Assembly (NCBI GenBank): GCA_017960605.1
Contig: JAGCYV010000049.1
Span: 1 to 47,354, forward strand
DNA length: 47,354 nucleotides
Source of the DNA: Bacteroidales bacterium
GTDB taxonomy: Bacteria; Bacteroidota; Bacteroidia; Bacteroidales; P3
Direction: 5' to 3'
Positions 22,303 to 30,347 of the stretch are shown here, piece by piece. The stretch's first letter is position 1. Each line of letters begins with the position of its first letter. The notes below the pieces were generated by a model. The model worked only from the letters and a program-made list of their open reading frames with translations. It was not told where the DNA came from and ran no database searches. Both the position numbers and the translations under genes were made by a program.

Positions 22303-23139
22303 ATGTACATACTGTCCGACATCTTCTACCTGATTGCCTACTACCTGCTCGGTTACCGTCGCAAGGTGGTGAGGACGAACTTGGAGACCTCGTTCCCCGA
22401 TTGGGACAGGAAGCGTCTCCGTAAGGTGGAACGGCAGTACTACCGCTATCTCAGCGACCTGATCATCGAAGGTGCCTACAACCTCTTCGCCTCGCCGGCA
22501 TCCATCAAGCGCCGCTACCGTATCACCAACCGCGAGGTGGTGGATCGTTACTATGAACAGGGGCAGACGGTCATCTTGATGTCGGCCCACTACGGCAACT
22601 GGGAATATATGGTATCCTCGCTCAACATGCAGTTCCTACATCACGGCATCGGGGTGGGGAAGCCCTTGCAGGACAAGCTGACAGCTGACTTTATCACCCG
22701 ACGCCGCACCCGCTACGGTACCCAGGTGGTGGATCAGACCGATGTACGCGAGCATGTGGCTTTCTTCGAGCGTTACCATGTACCCTGTGTGCTGATGATG
22801 CTCAGCGACCAGTCGCCCTCCAATACGCACAAGAGCTACTGGTCCCGCTTCCTGAATCACGAGACGGCCTTCCTCTACGGTGCCGAGCATTTCGCACGAC
22901 AATACAACTACCCTGTGCTCTATTATGCCGTCCACCGTGTCCGTCGCGGTTACTATGAAGTGACCTTCAGCCCCCTCTGCGACCATCCGCAGGAGGTGCC
23001 GCAATACACCATTGTTGAACGTTATGTCCGTCGTCTGGAGCAGGAGATACAAGCCGAGCCGCGTTATTGGCTTTGGAGCCACCGTCGCTGGAAACACAGC
23101 CGTCCGGCGGACATGCCCATCCATATCCCCAACCCATGA
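22303..23139 (+). CDS. LpxL/HtrB-type lipid A acyltransferase family protein
   Basis: An inner-membrane acyltransferase of the LpxL/HtrB/MsbB superfamily, which transfers secondary acyl chains to lipid A precursors. The HX4E catalytic motif is HYGNWE (His96-Glu101), followed by MLSDQSPSN and the C-terminal WLWSHRRWKH typical of the family. At 278 residues it starts directly at LSDIFYLIAYYLLGYRRKVVRTNL; homologues usually have about 25 more residues, including the first membrane helix. The frame is closed by the TAA of the preceding gene one codon earlier, so no longer start exists. The gene overlaps the next one by 4 bases (ATGA). The actual acyl donor and acceptor are not deducible. Confidence 0.83.
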   Translation: MYILSDIFYLIAYYLLGYRRKVVRTNLETSFPDWDRKRLRKVERQYYRYLSDLIIEGAYNLFASPASIKRRYRITNREVVDRYYEQGQTVILMSAHYGNWEYMVSSLNMQFLHHGIGVGKPLQDKLTADFITRRRTRYGTQVVDQTDVREHVAFFERYHVPCVLMMLSDQSPSNTHKSYWSRFLNHETAFLYGAEHFARQYNYPVLYYAVHRVRRGYYEVTFSPLCDHPQEVPQYTIVERYVRRLEQEIQAEPRYWLWSHRRWKHSRPADMPIHIPNP

Positions 23140-24152
23140 AAAGCATCGCCATCGTCATACTCAACTGGAACGGACGCACTATGTTGGAGCGTTTCCTCCC
23201 ATCTGTGGTTGCCTGTAGCGAAGGGGCGCAGGTGATAGTGGCCGACAACGGCTCCACCGACGATTCGGTGGCGTTCCTCCAGCAGTACTATCCACAGTTG
23301 AGGCTCATCCTCCTGGACAAGAACTACGGCTTTGCCGATGGCTACAACCGGGCATTGCGACAGGTGGAGGCCGACTATTACGTGCTGCTTAACAGCGATG
23401 TGGAGTGTACGCCCCATTGGGTGGAGCCGGTGGTGGAGATGATGGAACGGGAGCCTCAGGTGGCGATTGCACAGCCCAAGTTGCTGATGTACGACCAGAA
23501 GGACACCTTCGAGTATGCCGGCGGTGCCGGGGGCTTTATTGACAAGTACGGCTATCCTTTCTGCCGTGGACGACTCTTCAATACGTTGGAGAAGGACCAC
23601 GGACAGTATGATGACGAAAGCGATGTCTTTTGGGCCACGGGTGCCGCAATGTTTGTCCGTGCCTCGGTTTGGAAGGAGCTGGGCGGGCTCGATGGCGATT
23701 TCTTCGCTCACATGGAGGAGATTGATTTCTGCTGGCGTACGCAGTTGGGGGGCTATCGTGTTCGTTATTGCCCGCGGTCGGTGCTCTATCATGTCGGTGG
23801 CGGCACATTGCCCAAGTCGTCGCCATTCAAGACCGAACTCAATTTCCGCAACAACCTCTCGATGCTATACAAGAACCTGCCCGACGGACGTCGCGGATGG
23901 GTGTTGGCGATGCGCGTGTGGCTCGACCGTGTGGCAGCCGTCAAGTTCCTGATGGAGGGTCATGTGGGGGAATACAAGGCTGTGCGTAAGGCACATAAGC
24001 AATACCGAGCCTGGAAGCCAGCCTTGCGGCAGAAGCGCATGAAAAACGGCACCCATGAGGTGCCGCAGGTCTATCAAGGTTTGTTGTTGCCCGAGTATTA
24101 CCTCCTCGGCCGCAAACTGTTTACCTCCCTAAAAGGTTCTTTTAGCAAGTAG
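23136..24152 (+). CDS. GT2 family glycosyltransferase
   Basis: A 338-residue GT-A glycosyltransferase of family 2, likely rhamnosyltransferase-like, acting at the cytoplasmic membrane face on polysaccharide or lipid-linked acceptors. Motifs: SIAIVILNWNGRTML at the start, VADNGSTDDS, NYGFADGYNRAL, VLLNSDVECTP, FWATGAAMFVR, and FFAHMEEIDFCWR with the acceptor-side acidic residues. The ATG at 23136 (ATGA overlap with the acyltransferase stop) is preferred over upstream in-frame positions that add 23 unconserved residues. The TAG stop overlaps the 3' end of the convergent dehydrogenase gene by 11 bases. Confidence 0.88.
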   Translation: MKSIAIVILNWNGRTMLERFLPSVVACSEGAQVIVADNGSTDDSVAFLQQYYPQLRLILLDKNYGFADGYNRALRQVEADYYVLLNSDVECTPHWVEPVVEMMEREPQVAIAQPKLLMYDQKDTFEYAGGAGGFIDKYGYPFCRGRLFNTLEKDHGQYDDESDVFWATGAAMFVRASVWKELGGLDGDFFAHMEEIDFCWRTQLGGYRVRYCPRSVLYHVGGGTLPKSSPFKTELNFRNNLSMLYKNLPDGRRGWVLAMRVWLDRVAAVKFLMEGHVGEYKAVRKAHKQYRAWKPALRQKRMKNGTHEVPQVYQGLLLPEYYLLGRKLFTSLKGSFSK

Positions 24153-25077
24153 CCAGCCAGTCATCTACGTGGCTGAAGACAATGTCGGCACGAGCGGCGA
24201 AGCTCTCCTCGGTGGCAAAGGCCACGTGGGGGGTCGTCAGGCACCGGTTGGTGGAGAGCAGCAGGTGGTCGATGGGCAGGGGCGGTTCCTTCTCGAAGAC
24301 ATCGAAGGCGGCACCGGCGATGCGGCCCTCAACCAACGCTTTCCCAACGGCGGCGATGTCGCACACCGGACCGCGGGCGGTATTGACCAGCAGGGCGGTG
24401 GGCTTCATCAGGGCCAGTTCTTTCTCTCCAATCAGACCCCGTGTTTCGTCGTTCAGCGGCACATGCAGGCTGACGATGTCGCTCCGTTTCAGCAATTCTT
24501 TGAATTCCACATATTCGACACCCATCTTTTGCACTTCGGAGCGTGCGGTACGGCTCCAGGCAATCACCTTGCAGCCGAAAGCCAGCAACAGGCGGGCGGT
24601 CTCGGTGCCGATGGCGCCGGTGCCGACGACACCGACCGTCTTGCCGCGCAGCTCACGTCCGAGAAATGTTCCGCGACTGCCACCCTGGCGGATCTTTTCG
24701 TTCAGGGTGACGATGTTGCGCAGCAGGTCGAGCATCATGCCGACGGCCAGCTCGCTGACGGCCGTAGTGCTGTATCCGGCGGCGTTCTGCACCTTGATAG
24801 CGTGCTCCTTGCAGTAGTTCAGGTCTATGTGATCCAATCCGGTGAAGGCCACGCTGAGGTATTTGAGTTTGGGGCACTGGCTGAGGACGTGGGCAGATAG
24901 CTTTATGTTGCTGACCACCACCACGTCGGCCTCGTGCATGCGTTCCACGAGCGAAGCTTCCTCCTCGTTGCGGTCCATGTAGTAGGTGAAGCTATGTCCC
25001 ATTGAGACATAGTGTTTCTTTAAATCCTCAAAGCGAGCCTGACTGATACCGAGGCTTTCAACACAAACGATATTCAT
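24142..25077 (-). CDS. NAD-dependent D-2-hydroxyacid dehydrogenase
   Basis: A 311-residue member of the D-isomer-specific 2-hydroxyacid dehydrogenase family. The NAD-binding motif TVGVVGTGAIGTETARLL sits near residue 145; the catalytic residues are visible as Arg in NTARGPV, Glu in FEKEPPLP and His in TPHVAFAT. The N-terminal catalytic domain (LKYLSVAFTGLDHIDL) is complete. Substrate (lactate, glycerate, phosphoglycerate or other) cannot be told from sequence alone; there is no C-terminal ACT domain, so it is not a typical regulated SerA. It is the third gene of a dnaA-headed run and overlaps the convergent glycosyltransferase gene tail to tail. Confidence 0.87.
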   Translation of the reverse strand: MNIVCVESLGISQARFEDLKKHYVSMGHSFTYYMDRNEEEASLVERMHEADVVVVSNIKLSAHVLSQCPKLKYLSVAFTGLDHIDLNYCKEHAIKVQNAAGYSTTAVSELAVGMMLDLLRNIVTLNEKIRQGGSRGTFLGRELRGKTVGVVGTGAIGTETARLLLAFGCKVIAWSRTARSEVQKMGVEYVEFKELLKRSDIVSLHVPLNDETRGLIGEKELALMKPTALLVNTARGPVCDIAAVGKALVEGRIAGAAFDVFEKEPPLPIDHLLLSTNRCLTTPHVAFATEESFAARADIVFSHVDDWLATC

Positions 25078-25080
25078 AAG

Positions 25081-25647
25081 CTATTTCTTTTTCTTTACCG
25101 AGAATCCGAAGCCGCCCAGCTTCTCTCCCAGCGAATAGTACTTGCCGTGCGAGTAGGCCAGGGGCCCGGCGTGGTTCAGCTGGAATTGGCCGGTGCTCTT
25201 GTCAATCAACTCCTCTTCGGCGTCGATGGCCACCACGTCGGCGATGAACATATCGTGGCTGCCCAGGGGCTTCACCTCCTTCACGCGGCATTCGATGCTC
25301 AGGGGGCTCTCCTTCAGCAGGGGCGCTTTGACCAGTTGGGCGGGTTCGGTGTGCAATCCCATCTCGCGGAACTTATTGTAGTCCTTCCCACTACGCACAC
25401 CGCACCAGTCCGTCTGACGGGCCAGTGCGGTAGTGGTCAGGTTGATGACAAACTCGCCTGTGCGGCTGATGAGGGCGTGGCTGTGGCGTTCGGGACGGAT
25501 GGAGACGTAGCACATTGGAGGGTCGCTGCACAGGGTGCCCGTCCAGGCCACCGTCAGCAGGTTCCAGTTCTCGGGTGTGTCGCCGCAGGTGACCAGCACC
25601 GCCGGCAGCGGATAGATTAGGGTGCCAGGCTTGAACGCGACCTTCAT
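25081..25647 (-). CDS. flavin reductase family protein (FMN-binding split barrel)
   Basis: A 188-residue protein of the flavin reductase-like split-barrel family, which binds FMN and often reduces it with NAD(P)H or serves as a small flavoprotein. Typical features are the PLPAVLVTCGD start, NLLTVAWTGTLCSDPPMCYVSIRPERHSH, and SGEFVINLT-like strand FVINLTTTALARQTDWCG. It ends in a lysine tail and TAG. The ATG overlaps the dnaA stop by 4 bases (ATGA), so translation is probably coupled to dnaA. The physiological partner is unknown. Confidence 0.85.
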   Translation of the reverse strand: MKVAFKPGTLIYPLPAVLVTCGDTPENWNLLTVAWTGTLCSDPPMCYVSIRPERHSHALISRTGEFVINLTTTALARQTDWCGVRSGKDYNKFREMGLHTEPAQLVKAPLLKESPLSIECRVKEVKPLGSHDMFIADVVAIDAEEELIDKSTGQFQLNHAGPLAYSHGKYYSLGEKLGGFGFSVKKKK

Positions 25648-27092
25648 TCCGCAAACTTCTTCTCCAGTTCCTCCACCATCGCCCGCATGTAACGGTCGGT
25701 CTGGCGCAGGTTCTCAATCTGTTTGCAGGCGTGCAGCACGGTGGCATGGTCCTTGTTGCCGCATTGGGCGCCGATAACGGCGAGGCTCGATTTGGTGATT
25801 TTCTTGGCGAAGTACATGCTCAGTTGGCGTGCCTGCACAATCTCGCGTTTGCGCGAGGTCTGCTGGATGGCATCGACCGGCAGCTCCAGGTAGTCACACA
25901 CCACCTTCTGGATGTAGTCGATGGTCACCTCGCGGCTCGAGCTCTGTACGTACTTGTCGATCATCTGCTTGGTCAGCTCGAGGGTAATCTGCTTGCGGTT
26001 CAGCGAGCTCTGGGCGATGAGCGAGATGAGAGCACCTTCCAGTTCGCGCACGTTCGTATTGATATTGTAGGCGATGTACTCTATCACGTCGTCTGTCATC
26101 TCGATGCCGTCGTTCTGCAGCTTTTGCTGGAGAATCCGTTTGCGGGTCTCCACGTCGGGAGCCTGCAAGTCGGCGTTGAGACCCCATTTCAGTCGGCTCA
26201 GCAGGCGCGGTTCCAGACCTTGGAGTTCGCCTGGAGCCTTGTCGCTGGTGATGATAATCTGGCAGTTGCGCTGGTGCAGACGGTTGAAGATGTGGAAGAA
26301 GGCCTCCTGGGTCTTGGGGGCTTTGCCCGCCCAGAACTGGATGTCATCGACAATCAGCACGTCGATCATCTCGTAGAAGTGCAGGAAGTCGTTGGTGGTG
26401 CCGGCGCGGCCCGCTTCGGCATACTGCTGCATGAACTGTTCGCTGGTCACGTAGAGCACCGTCTTGTCGGGATGCAGCTCCTTGGTCTTCAGACCGATGG
26501 CATTGGCCAAGTGGGTCTTGCCGAGGCCTACGTTGCTGTGCAGCAGCAGGGGGTTGAACGAGGTCTGACCGGGTTTCTCCGCCACCGCGTATCCGGCGCT
26601 GCGGGCCAGGCGGTTGCAGTCACCCTCCACGAAGTTCTCCAGCGTGTAGTTGGGACTCAGCTGCGAGTTGATGCGGGTCTTCTGGATGCCGGGGATGACG
26701 AACGGGTCAGGTATCTCGCGCACGCCTTCCTTATTAATATTAACCGGCAGGTCCGTCAGTGGGTTGCGCGTGTTGCGGCGGGTGGCCGACGGCAGGGTGG
26801 TGCGCAGCGGCTCCGTGGGGATGGTCTGGTCCATCACGATGCTGTATTTCAGCATTCCGTTGGGGCCCAGCTGCATCCGTATCACTCGTTTCAGCAGGTC
26901 GATATAATGTTCCTCAATCCATTCATAGAAGAATGGACTGGGTACCTGTACAATCAACGTCGAGCCCTCGAGTTGCAGGGGCACGATAGGGGTGAACCAG
27001 GTCTCATAGGCCTTGCGGTTCTCGGGTCCCAGGGTGTCCTTGATCACTTCCAGGCATTCCGCCCACACTCTCTTGTAGTCTTCCTCTTTCAT
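25644..27092 (-). CDS. dnaA: chromosomal replication initiator DnaA
   Basis: DnaA binds boxes at oriC, oligomerises with ATP and melts the origin. The 482-residue product has domain I (VWAECLEVIKDTLG, YETWFTPI), a variable linker, an AAA+ core with Walker A LHSNVGLGKTH (about residues 185-194), Walker B VLIVDDIQFWAGK, and domain IV with the DNA-binding signature GNKDHATVLHACKQI. It lies divergent from lpd across an 850-base AT-rich gap, the classic position of oriC. dnaN is not adjacent; recF and a dciA-like gene lie 5 kb to the right. No exact TAnnTTTG promoter is seen immediately upstream. Confidence 0.97.
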   Translation of the reverse strand: MKEEDYKRVWAECLEVIKDTLGPENRKAYETWFTPIVPLQLEGSTLIVQVPSPFFYEWIEEHYIDLLKRVIRMQLGPNGMLKYSIVMDQTIPTEPLRTTLPSATRRNTRNPLTDLPVNINKEGVREIPDPFVIPGIQKTRINSQLSPNYTLENFVEGDCNRLARSAGYAVAEKPGQTSFNPLLLHSNVGLGKTHLANAIGLKTKELHPDKTVLYVTSEQFMQQYAEAGRAGTTNDFLHFYEMIDVLIVDDIQFWAGKAPKTQEAFFHIFNRLHQRNCQIIITSDKAPGELQGLEPRLLSRLKWGLNADLQAPDVETRKRILQQKLQNDGIEMTDDVIEYIAYNINTNVRELEGALISLIAQSSLNRKQITLELTKQMIDKYVQSSSREVTIDYIQKVVCDYLELPVDAIQQTSRKREIVQARQLSMYFAKKITKSSLAVIGAQCGNKDHATVLHACKQIENLRQTDRYMRAMVEELEKKFAE

Positions 27093-27124
27093 TTTCTCTT
27101 AATGCTTTGCTTTTTCAACCACTT

Positions 27125-27139
27125 GCACGATTGTCGTGC
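27125..27139. promoter_or_regulatory. perfect palindrome upstream of dnaA
   Basis: GCACGA and TCGTGC form a perfect 6-bp inverted repeat around TTG, 33 bases upstream of the dnaA ATG. It could be an operator in the dnaA leader or promoter; no regulator is identified. Confidence 0.4.
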
Positions 27140-27142
27140 GAT

Positions 27143-27150
27143 TATCTTTG
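27143..27150 (+). promoter_or_regulatory. orphan plus-strand -7 element
   Basis: TATCTTTG matches the Bacteroidota -7 consensus on the strand opposite to dnaA. No gene follows for 800 bases, but a hairpin with a run of eight T lies 160 bases downstream. The -33 position is weak (CTTG with a 17-base spacer). Confidence 0.3.
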
Positions 27151-27312
27151 CTTGCAAAATTCACTCTTTTTTTGTGCATAGAATGTGAAAATAAAATTTG
27201 CATCTTTCTATTTTTTTATGTAAAGCCGTCGCCCTCTCCTGCGCCCCCTGAAAAAGTCCTTTTTCGTAACTCATTAAAAACGAAAACCCAGCCCCGATTT
27301 TAACATTTCGGA

Positions 27313-27339
27313 CGGCGTATTTAATATACCGTTTTTTTT
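27313..27339 (+). terminator. possible intrinsic terminator in the dnaA/lpd gap
   Basis: A stem at 27313-27331 (CGG..GTATT pairing with AATAT.CCG, one mismatch and one G-T pair) is followed by eight T. It would end a short plus-strand transcript begun at the -7 element at 27143. The stem is AT-rich and weak. Confidence 0.35.
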
Positions 27340-27636
27340 CGACACTTTGAAATTTTTTTTCAAAAAAAACACTCTTCAGCGCCGATTTGTTGATAACCTC
27401 GATAGGCCTTTGAAGATTAGTCTATTGTGTGTTGATTGTTTTTGTATCATGTTGAATCTATAATATTTGTGGCAATTGTTTGATAATCAAACCCCGTTTT
27501 TCGGGTGTGTATTTCTAAGTGATTGTAAGTGTGTCGGGTCGTCGGGTTATCCACCTAACTTGGTTGAAAACACACCCTCTTCGGAGCAATTTTTTTCTTT
27601 TGAAAAAAACACATTTCTTTCGTCGTGCCACCCCAT

Positions 27637-27691
27637 CAACTCCATTTCAACTCCGTTTCAACTCCGTTGCCCCTCCGTCTCACCTCCGTTG
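27637..27691. repeat. period-11 array, five units
   Basis: Five in-phase 11-base units: CAACTCCATTT, CAACTCCGTTT, CAACTCCGTTG, then two diverged units (CCCCTCCGTCT, CACCTCCGTTG). It lies in the dnaA/lpd gap. Confidence 0.92.
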
Positions 27692-27704
27692 AAAGACGGA
27701 GGGG
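27670..27704. repeat. 11-bp inverted repeat overlapping the period-11 array
   Basis: CCCCTCCGTCT (27670-27680) is perfectly complementary to AGACGGAGGGG (27694-27704) across a 13-base loop. The left arm is exactly one array unit; a further partial copy of the right arm follows near 27716. No T-run follows, so it is not a typical terminator. Confidence 0.75.
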
Positions 27705-27871
27705 AAGTGGACCTGAGACGGAGAGGGTATGGTGGCATGAACAACCATCCGAGTGCCTCTGCAAGGTTCATTGGCGAGGTCGGAGGGGATGTGAGGAGAA
27801 GAATCGGTTTTGTGTGAGATGTTGTAATACATGTGTTTACGTTGGAGTTGGCTGGCTTTTTGGTAATTTTT

Positions 27872-27903
27872 TTTGGCCGTTTCGGCAAAAAAGTGTAATT
27901 TTG
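27872..27903 (+). promoter_or_regulatory. lpd promoter (-33 TTTG, -7 TAATTTTG)
   Basis: TTTG at 27872-27875 and TAATTTTG at 27896-27903 are 20 bases apart, matching the Bacteroidota consensus. The lpd ATG follows 42 bases after the -7. Confidence 0.72.
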
Positions 27904-27945
27904 CAATTCTTAAATATATAAAGAAACAAAATTAATATACGCATA

Positions 27946-29325
27946 ATGAAGTACGATTTGATTGTCATCGGCAGCGGCCCGGGAGGCTATGTGGCTGCCG
28001 TCAAGGGCGCCCAGCTGGGCCTGAAGACCGCCGTGGTCGAACGTGAGAACCTGGGAGGCATCTGCCTCAACTGGGGTTGTATCCCCACCAAGGCGCTGAT
28101 GAAGAGTGCGCAGGCGTTCACCTATGCCAAGCATGCCGCCGCCTATGGTGTGAAGGCCGAGGGTGTGGAGGCCGACCTCAACGCGATGGTCGATCGCAGT
28201 CGCGGGGTGGCCGCCACGATGAACAAGGGTGTTGAGTTTCTGCTGAAGAAAAACGGCGTCGATGTCATCAACGGCACTGCCAAGGTGTGTCCGAACCATG
28301 TGGTCAGTGTCGATGGCACCGACTATGAGGCCGACCATATCGTCATTGCCACGGGAGCCCGCTCGAAGGTGATGCCCGCCATGCCGCAGGACGGCAAGCA
28401 CATCATCGGATACCGCGAGGCCATGACCCTCCGCGAGCAGCCCCAGCGCATGCTGGTGTGCGGCAGCGGTGCCATAGGCAGCGAGTTCGCCTACTTCTAT
28501 CAGAGCATCGGCACGCAGGTGACGCTGGTGGAGTTCATGCCACAGATATTGCCCAACGAGGACGAAGAGGTGGCCGCCCAGATGAGCCGCTCCTTCCGCA
28601 AACTCGGCATGAAGGTGATGCCCTCCTGCTCGGTGGAGAAGGTGGATATCGAGGGCGGCTTGTGCCATGTGACGGTCAAGGACCTGAAGAAGAACACCGA
28701 GACGGTGATTGACGTCGATGTGGTGCTGAGCGCCGTCGGCGTGGTGACCAACCTCGAGAACCTCGGCCTCGACGAGACCGGCATCAAATACGAGCGTGGC
28801 AAGATTGAGGTCGATGACTGGTACCGCACCAATGTCCCGGGTTACTACGCCATCGGCGACGTGGTGCATGGCCCCGCACTGGCGCATGTGGCATCGAAGG
28901 AGGCCATCTGCTGCGTGGAGCATATCGTCAAAGGCGAGACCAACAAGGTGAATTACAGCAATGTGCCCGGCTGCACCTACACGGTGCCCGAGGTGGCCAG
29001 CGTGGGTCTCACGGAGAAGAAGGCCGTCGATGCCGGCTACGAGGTGAAGGTTGGCAAGTTCTTCTTCAAGGCCAGCGGAAAGGCCACTGCCGCGGGCAAC
29101 ACCGACGGCTTCGTGAAAATTGTGGCCGACGCCAAGACCGACCTCATCCTGGGCTGCCACATGTGCGGCGACAATGTGACTGAGATGATAGCCGAGGCCG
29201 TGGTGGCCCGCGAGAAAGGCATCACCGCCCGTGAGTTGGCACAGGCCATCCATCCGCACCCCACCATGAGCGAAGGAGTGATGGAAGCCCTCGAGGCCGT
29301 ACATGGCGAGGCCATCCACGGATAA
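27946..29325 (+). CDS. lpd: dihydrolipoyl dehydrogenase
   Basis: The E3 flavoprotein reoxidises dihydrolipoyl groups of 2-oxoacid dehydrogenase or glycine-cleavage complexes with NAD+. The 459-residue product shows the FAD-binding IVIGSGPGGYVAAVKGAQLG at the start, the redox-active disulfide in GGICLNWGCIPTKAL, the NAD-binding MLVCGSGAIGSEFAYFY, the second FAD motif YYAIGDVVHGPALAHVASKE and the His-Glu pair in HPHPTMSE. It has its own promoter and no partner E1 or E2 gene in the window, so which complex it serves is not shown. Confidence 0.93.
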   Translation: MKYDLIVIGSGPGGYVAAVKGAQLGLKTAVVERENLGGICLNWGCIPTKALMKSAQAFTYAKHAAAYGVKAEGVEADLNAMVDRSRGVAATMNKGVEFLLKKNGVDVINGTAKVCPNHVVSVDGTDYEADHIVIATGARSKVMPAMPQDGKHIIGYREAMTLREQPQRMLVCGSGAIGSEFAYFYQSIGTQVTLVEFMPQILPNEDEEVAAQMSRSFRKLGMKVMPSCSVEKVDIEGGLCHVTVKDLKKNTETVIDVDVVLSAVGVVTNLENLGLDETGIKYERGKIEVDDWYRTNVPGYYAIGDVVHGPALAHVASKEAICCVEHIVKGETNKVNYSNVPGCTYTVPEVASVGLTEKKAVDAGYEVKVGKFFFKASGKATAAGNTDGFVKIVADAKTDLILGCHMCGDNVTEMIAEAVVAREKGITARELAQAIHPHPTMSEGVMEALEAVHGEAIHG

Positions 29326-29372
29326 GAATTCAAAAGTCCAAGCGTCAAGGTGCTTTTAAAATCTACAGTCCA

Positions 29373-30347
29373 ATGAGTATTTTTCCATTCAAATACAAGC
29401 GACTCAGCCGTGACCTTTTTGTCAAGGTGAGCAACCATTTCCACTACTCCGACTTTGGGGTTCGATTCGGTACCGACGAGACTGGTGCTAGCCGCCGCTT
29501 CATCTGCACCGGCACCCCGGGCACCGGATTCTTCGAACGCGAGAGCGAGAGTCACAGCTACCACATGTTTGTCCGCGGACACATGGCGGCGCAGAAGCCC
29601 CGGTATCTCAATCTGCTGCTCAACCGCGAGCCCAACTACGACCGCGAGCTGGCAAAGGTCCATGAGGTGACGAAAACCATCGACGACCCGCGCAAGAGCG
29701 AGATTCTGGAGTGCTATGCCAGCGCCCTCACCATCGGACGCATGGAGGAGGAACTGCAACGCCTTATCCGTGCCGTCAAGGACAAGATGGGGCATCACCA
29801 CAAGAAGCACCTGGTCAGCATCATCAGCCACTATAAACGCAAGATTTCGCTGCTGGAACGCGATATGGCTTCGGTGGAGTACAAACTGAAGGAGCATTAC
29901 AGCGAGGAAACCTGGCAGGCCTACGAGGAAGCCGTTGAAGCGTTCGGCAAGATGGTCAACCGCTGCCGTCGCGTGTGGCACCACAACGACAATGTCAGCG
30001 GCAAGTTCGCCCAGGTGTTCTTCGACCTCGGCGTGTTCGATTTCATCCGCGCCGACTGCTATCTGCCGATGATGCGCGACTCGCTGGGCACGACCTACTA
30101 CCTCTTGCCCGATGCCTTGTTGGTGGCCCGTGGTTCGCTCGACTTCGATCTGGTGCCTCTCAAGACGCTCACCATGGTGGTGCAGGACACCTCCATCGAA
30201 GAGACTACCGAATTGCTCTCCAGCTATATAGGCGATGCCGCCAGCATGATACTGATTCCCGGCATGAATCTGACGTTCTACTTCAACCACGTGCAGGTGG
30301 TGGTCGATTTCATCCAGGCTGTCGATAAACTGAAAGCAACACTTTGA
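29373..30347 (+). CDS. conserved hypothetical protein with a central helical region
   Basis: A 324-residue protein that I do not recognise. There is no signal peptide or membrane segment, so it should be cytoplasmic. The middle (about residues 105-215) is rich in charged heptads (IGRMEEELQRLIRAVKDKMG, YKRKISLLERDMASVEYKLKE) and is probably helical or coiled coil; the ends are mixed alpha/beta. It starts at ATG 29373, 47 bases after lpd, and its TGA overlaps the TTG start of the M23 peptidase gene, so the two are probably coupled. That linkage hints at a cell-wall or division role, but this is only context. Confidence 0.6.
   Translation: MSIFPFKYKRLSRDLFVKVSNHFHYSDFGVRFGTDETGASRRFICTGTPGTGFFERESESHSYHMFVRGHMAAQKPRYLNLLLNREPNYDRELAKVHEVTKTIDDPRKSEILECYASALTIGRMEEELQRLIRAVKDKMGHHHKKHLVSIISHYKRKISLLERDMASVEYKLKEHYSEETWQAYEEAVEAFGKMVNRCRRVWHHNDNVSGKFAQVFFDLGVFDFIRADCYLPMMRDSLGTTYYLLPDALLVARGSLDFDLVPLKTLTMVVQDTSIEETTELLSSYIGDAASMILIPGMNLTFYFNHVQVVVDFIQAVDKLKATL

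Larger units (their letters stand above)
27093..27945. other. dnaA/lpd intergenic region, candidate replication origin
   Basis: An 853-base gap without a believable gene. It contains a 15-base palindrome (GCACGA/TCGTGC, 27125-27139), AT-rich runs at 27150-27380, two sequences one base off the DnaA box TTATCCACA (TTATCAACA on the minus strand at 27388-27396; TTATCCACC at 27547-27555), a period-11 array with an 11-bp hairpin (27637-27704) and the lpd promoter. Neighbouring dnaA and the switch in gene direction support oriC, but the box count is low. Confidence 0.4.

Noticed and set aside
27670-27704. Hairpin as an intrinsic terminator
   Set aside because: No T-run follows on either strand and no gene ends nearby.
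27467-27921. Small ORFs of 80-116 codons in the dnaA/lpd gap
   Set aside because: Low-complexity translations crossing the repeat and the lpd promoter, with no ribosome site or family resemblance.
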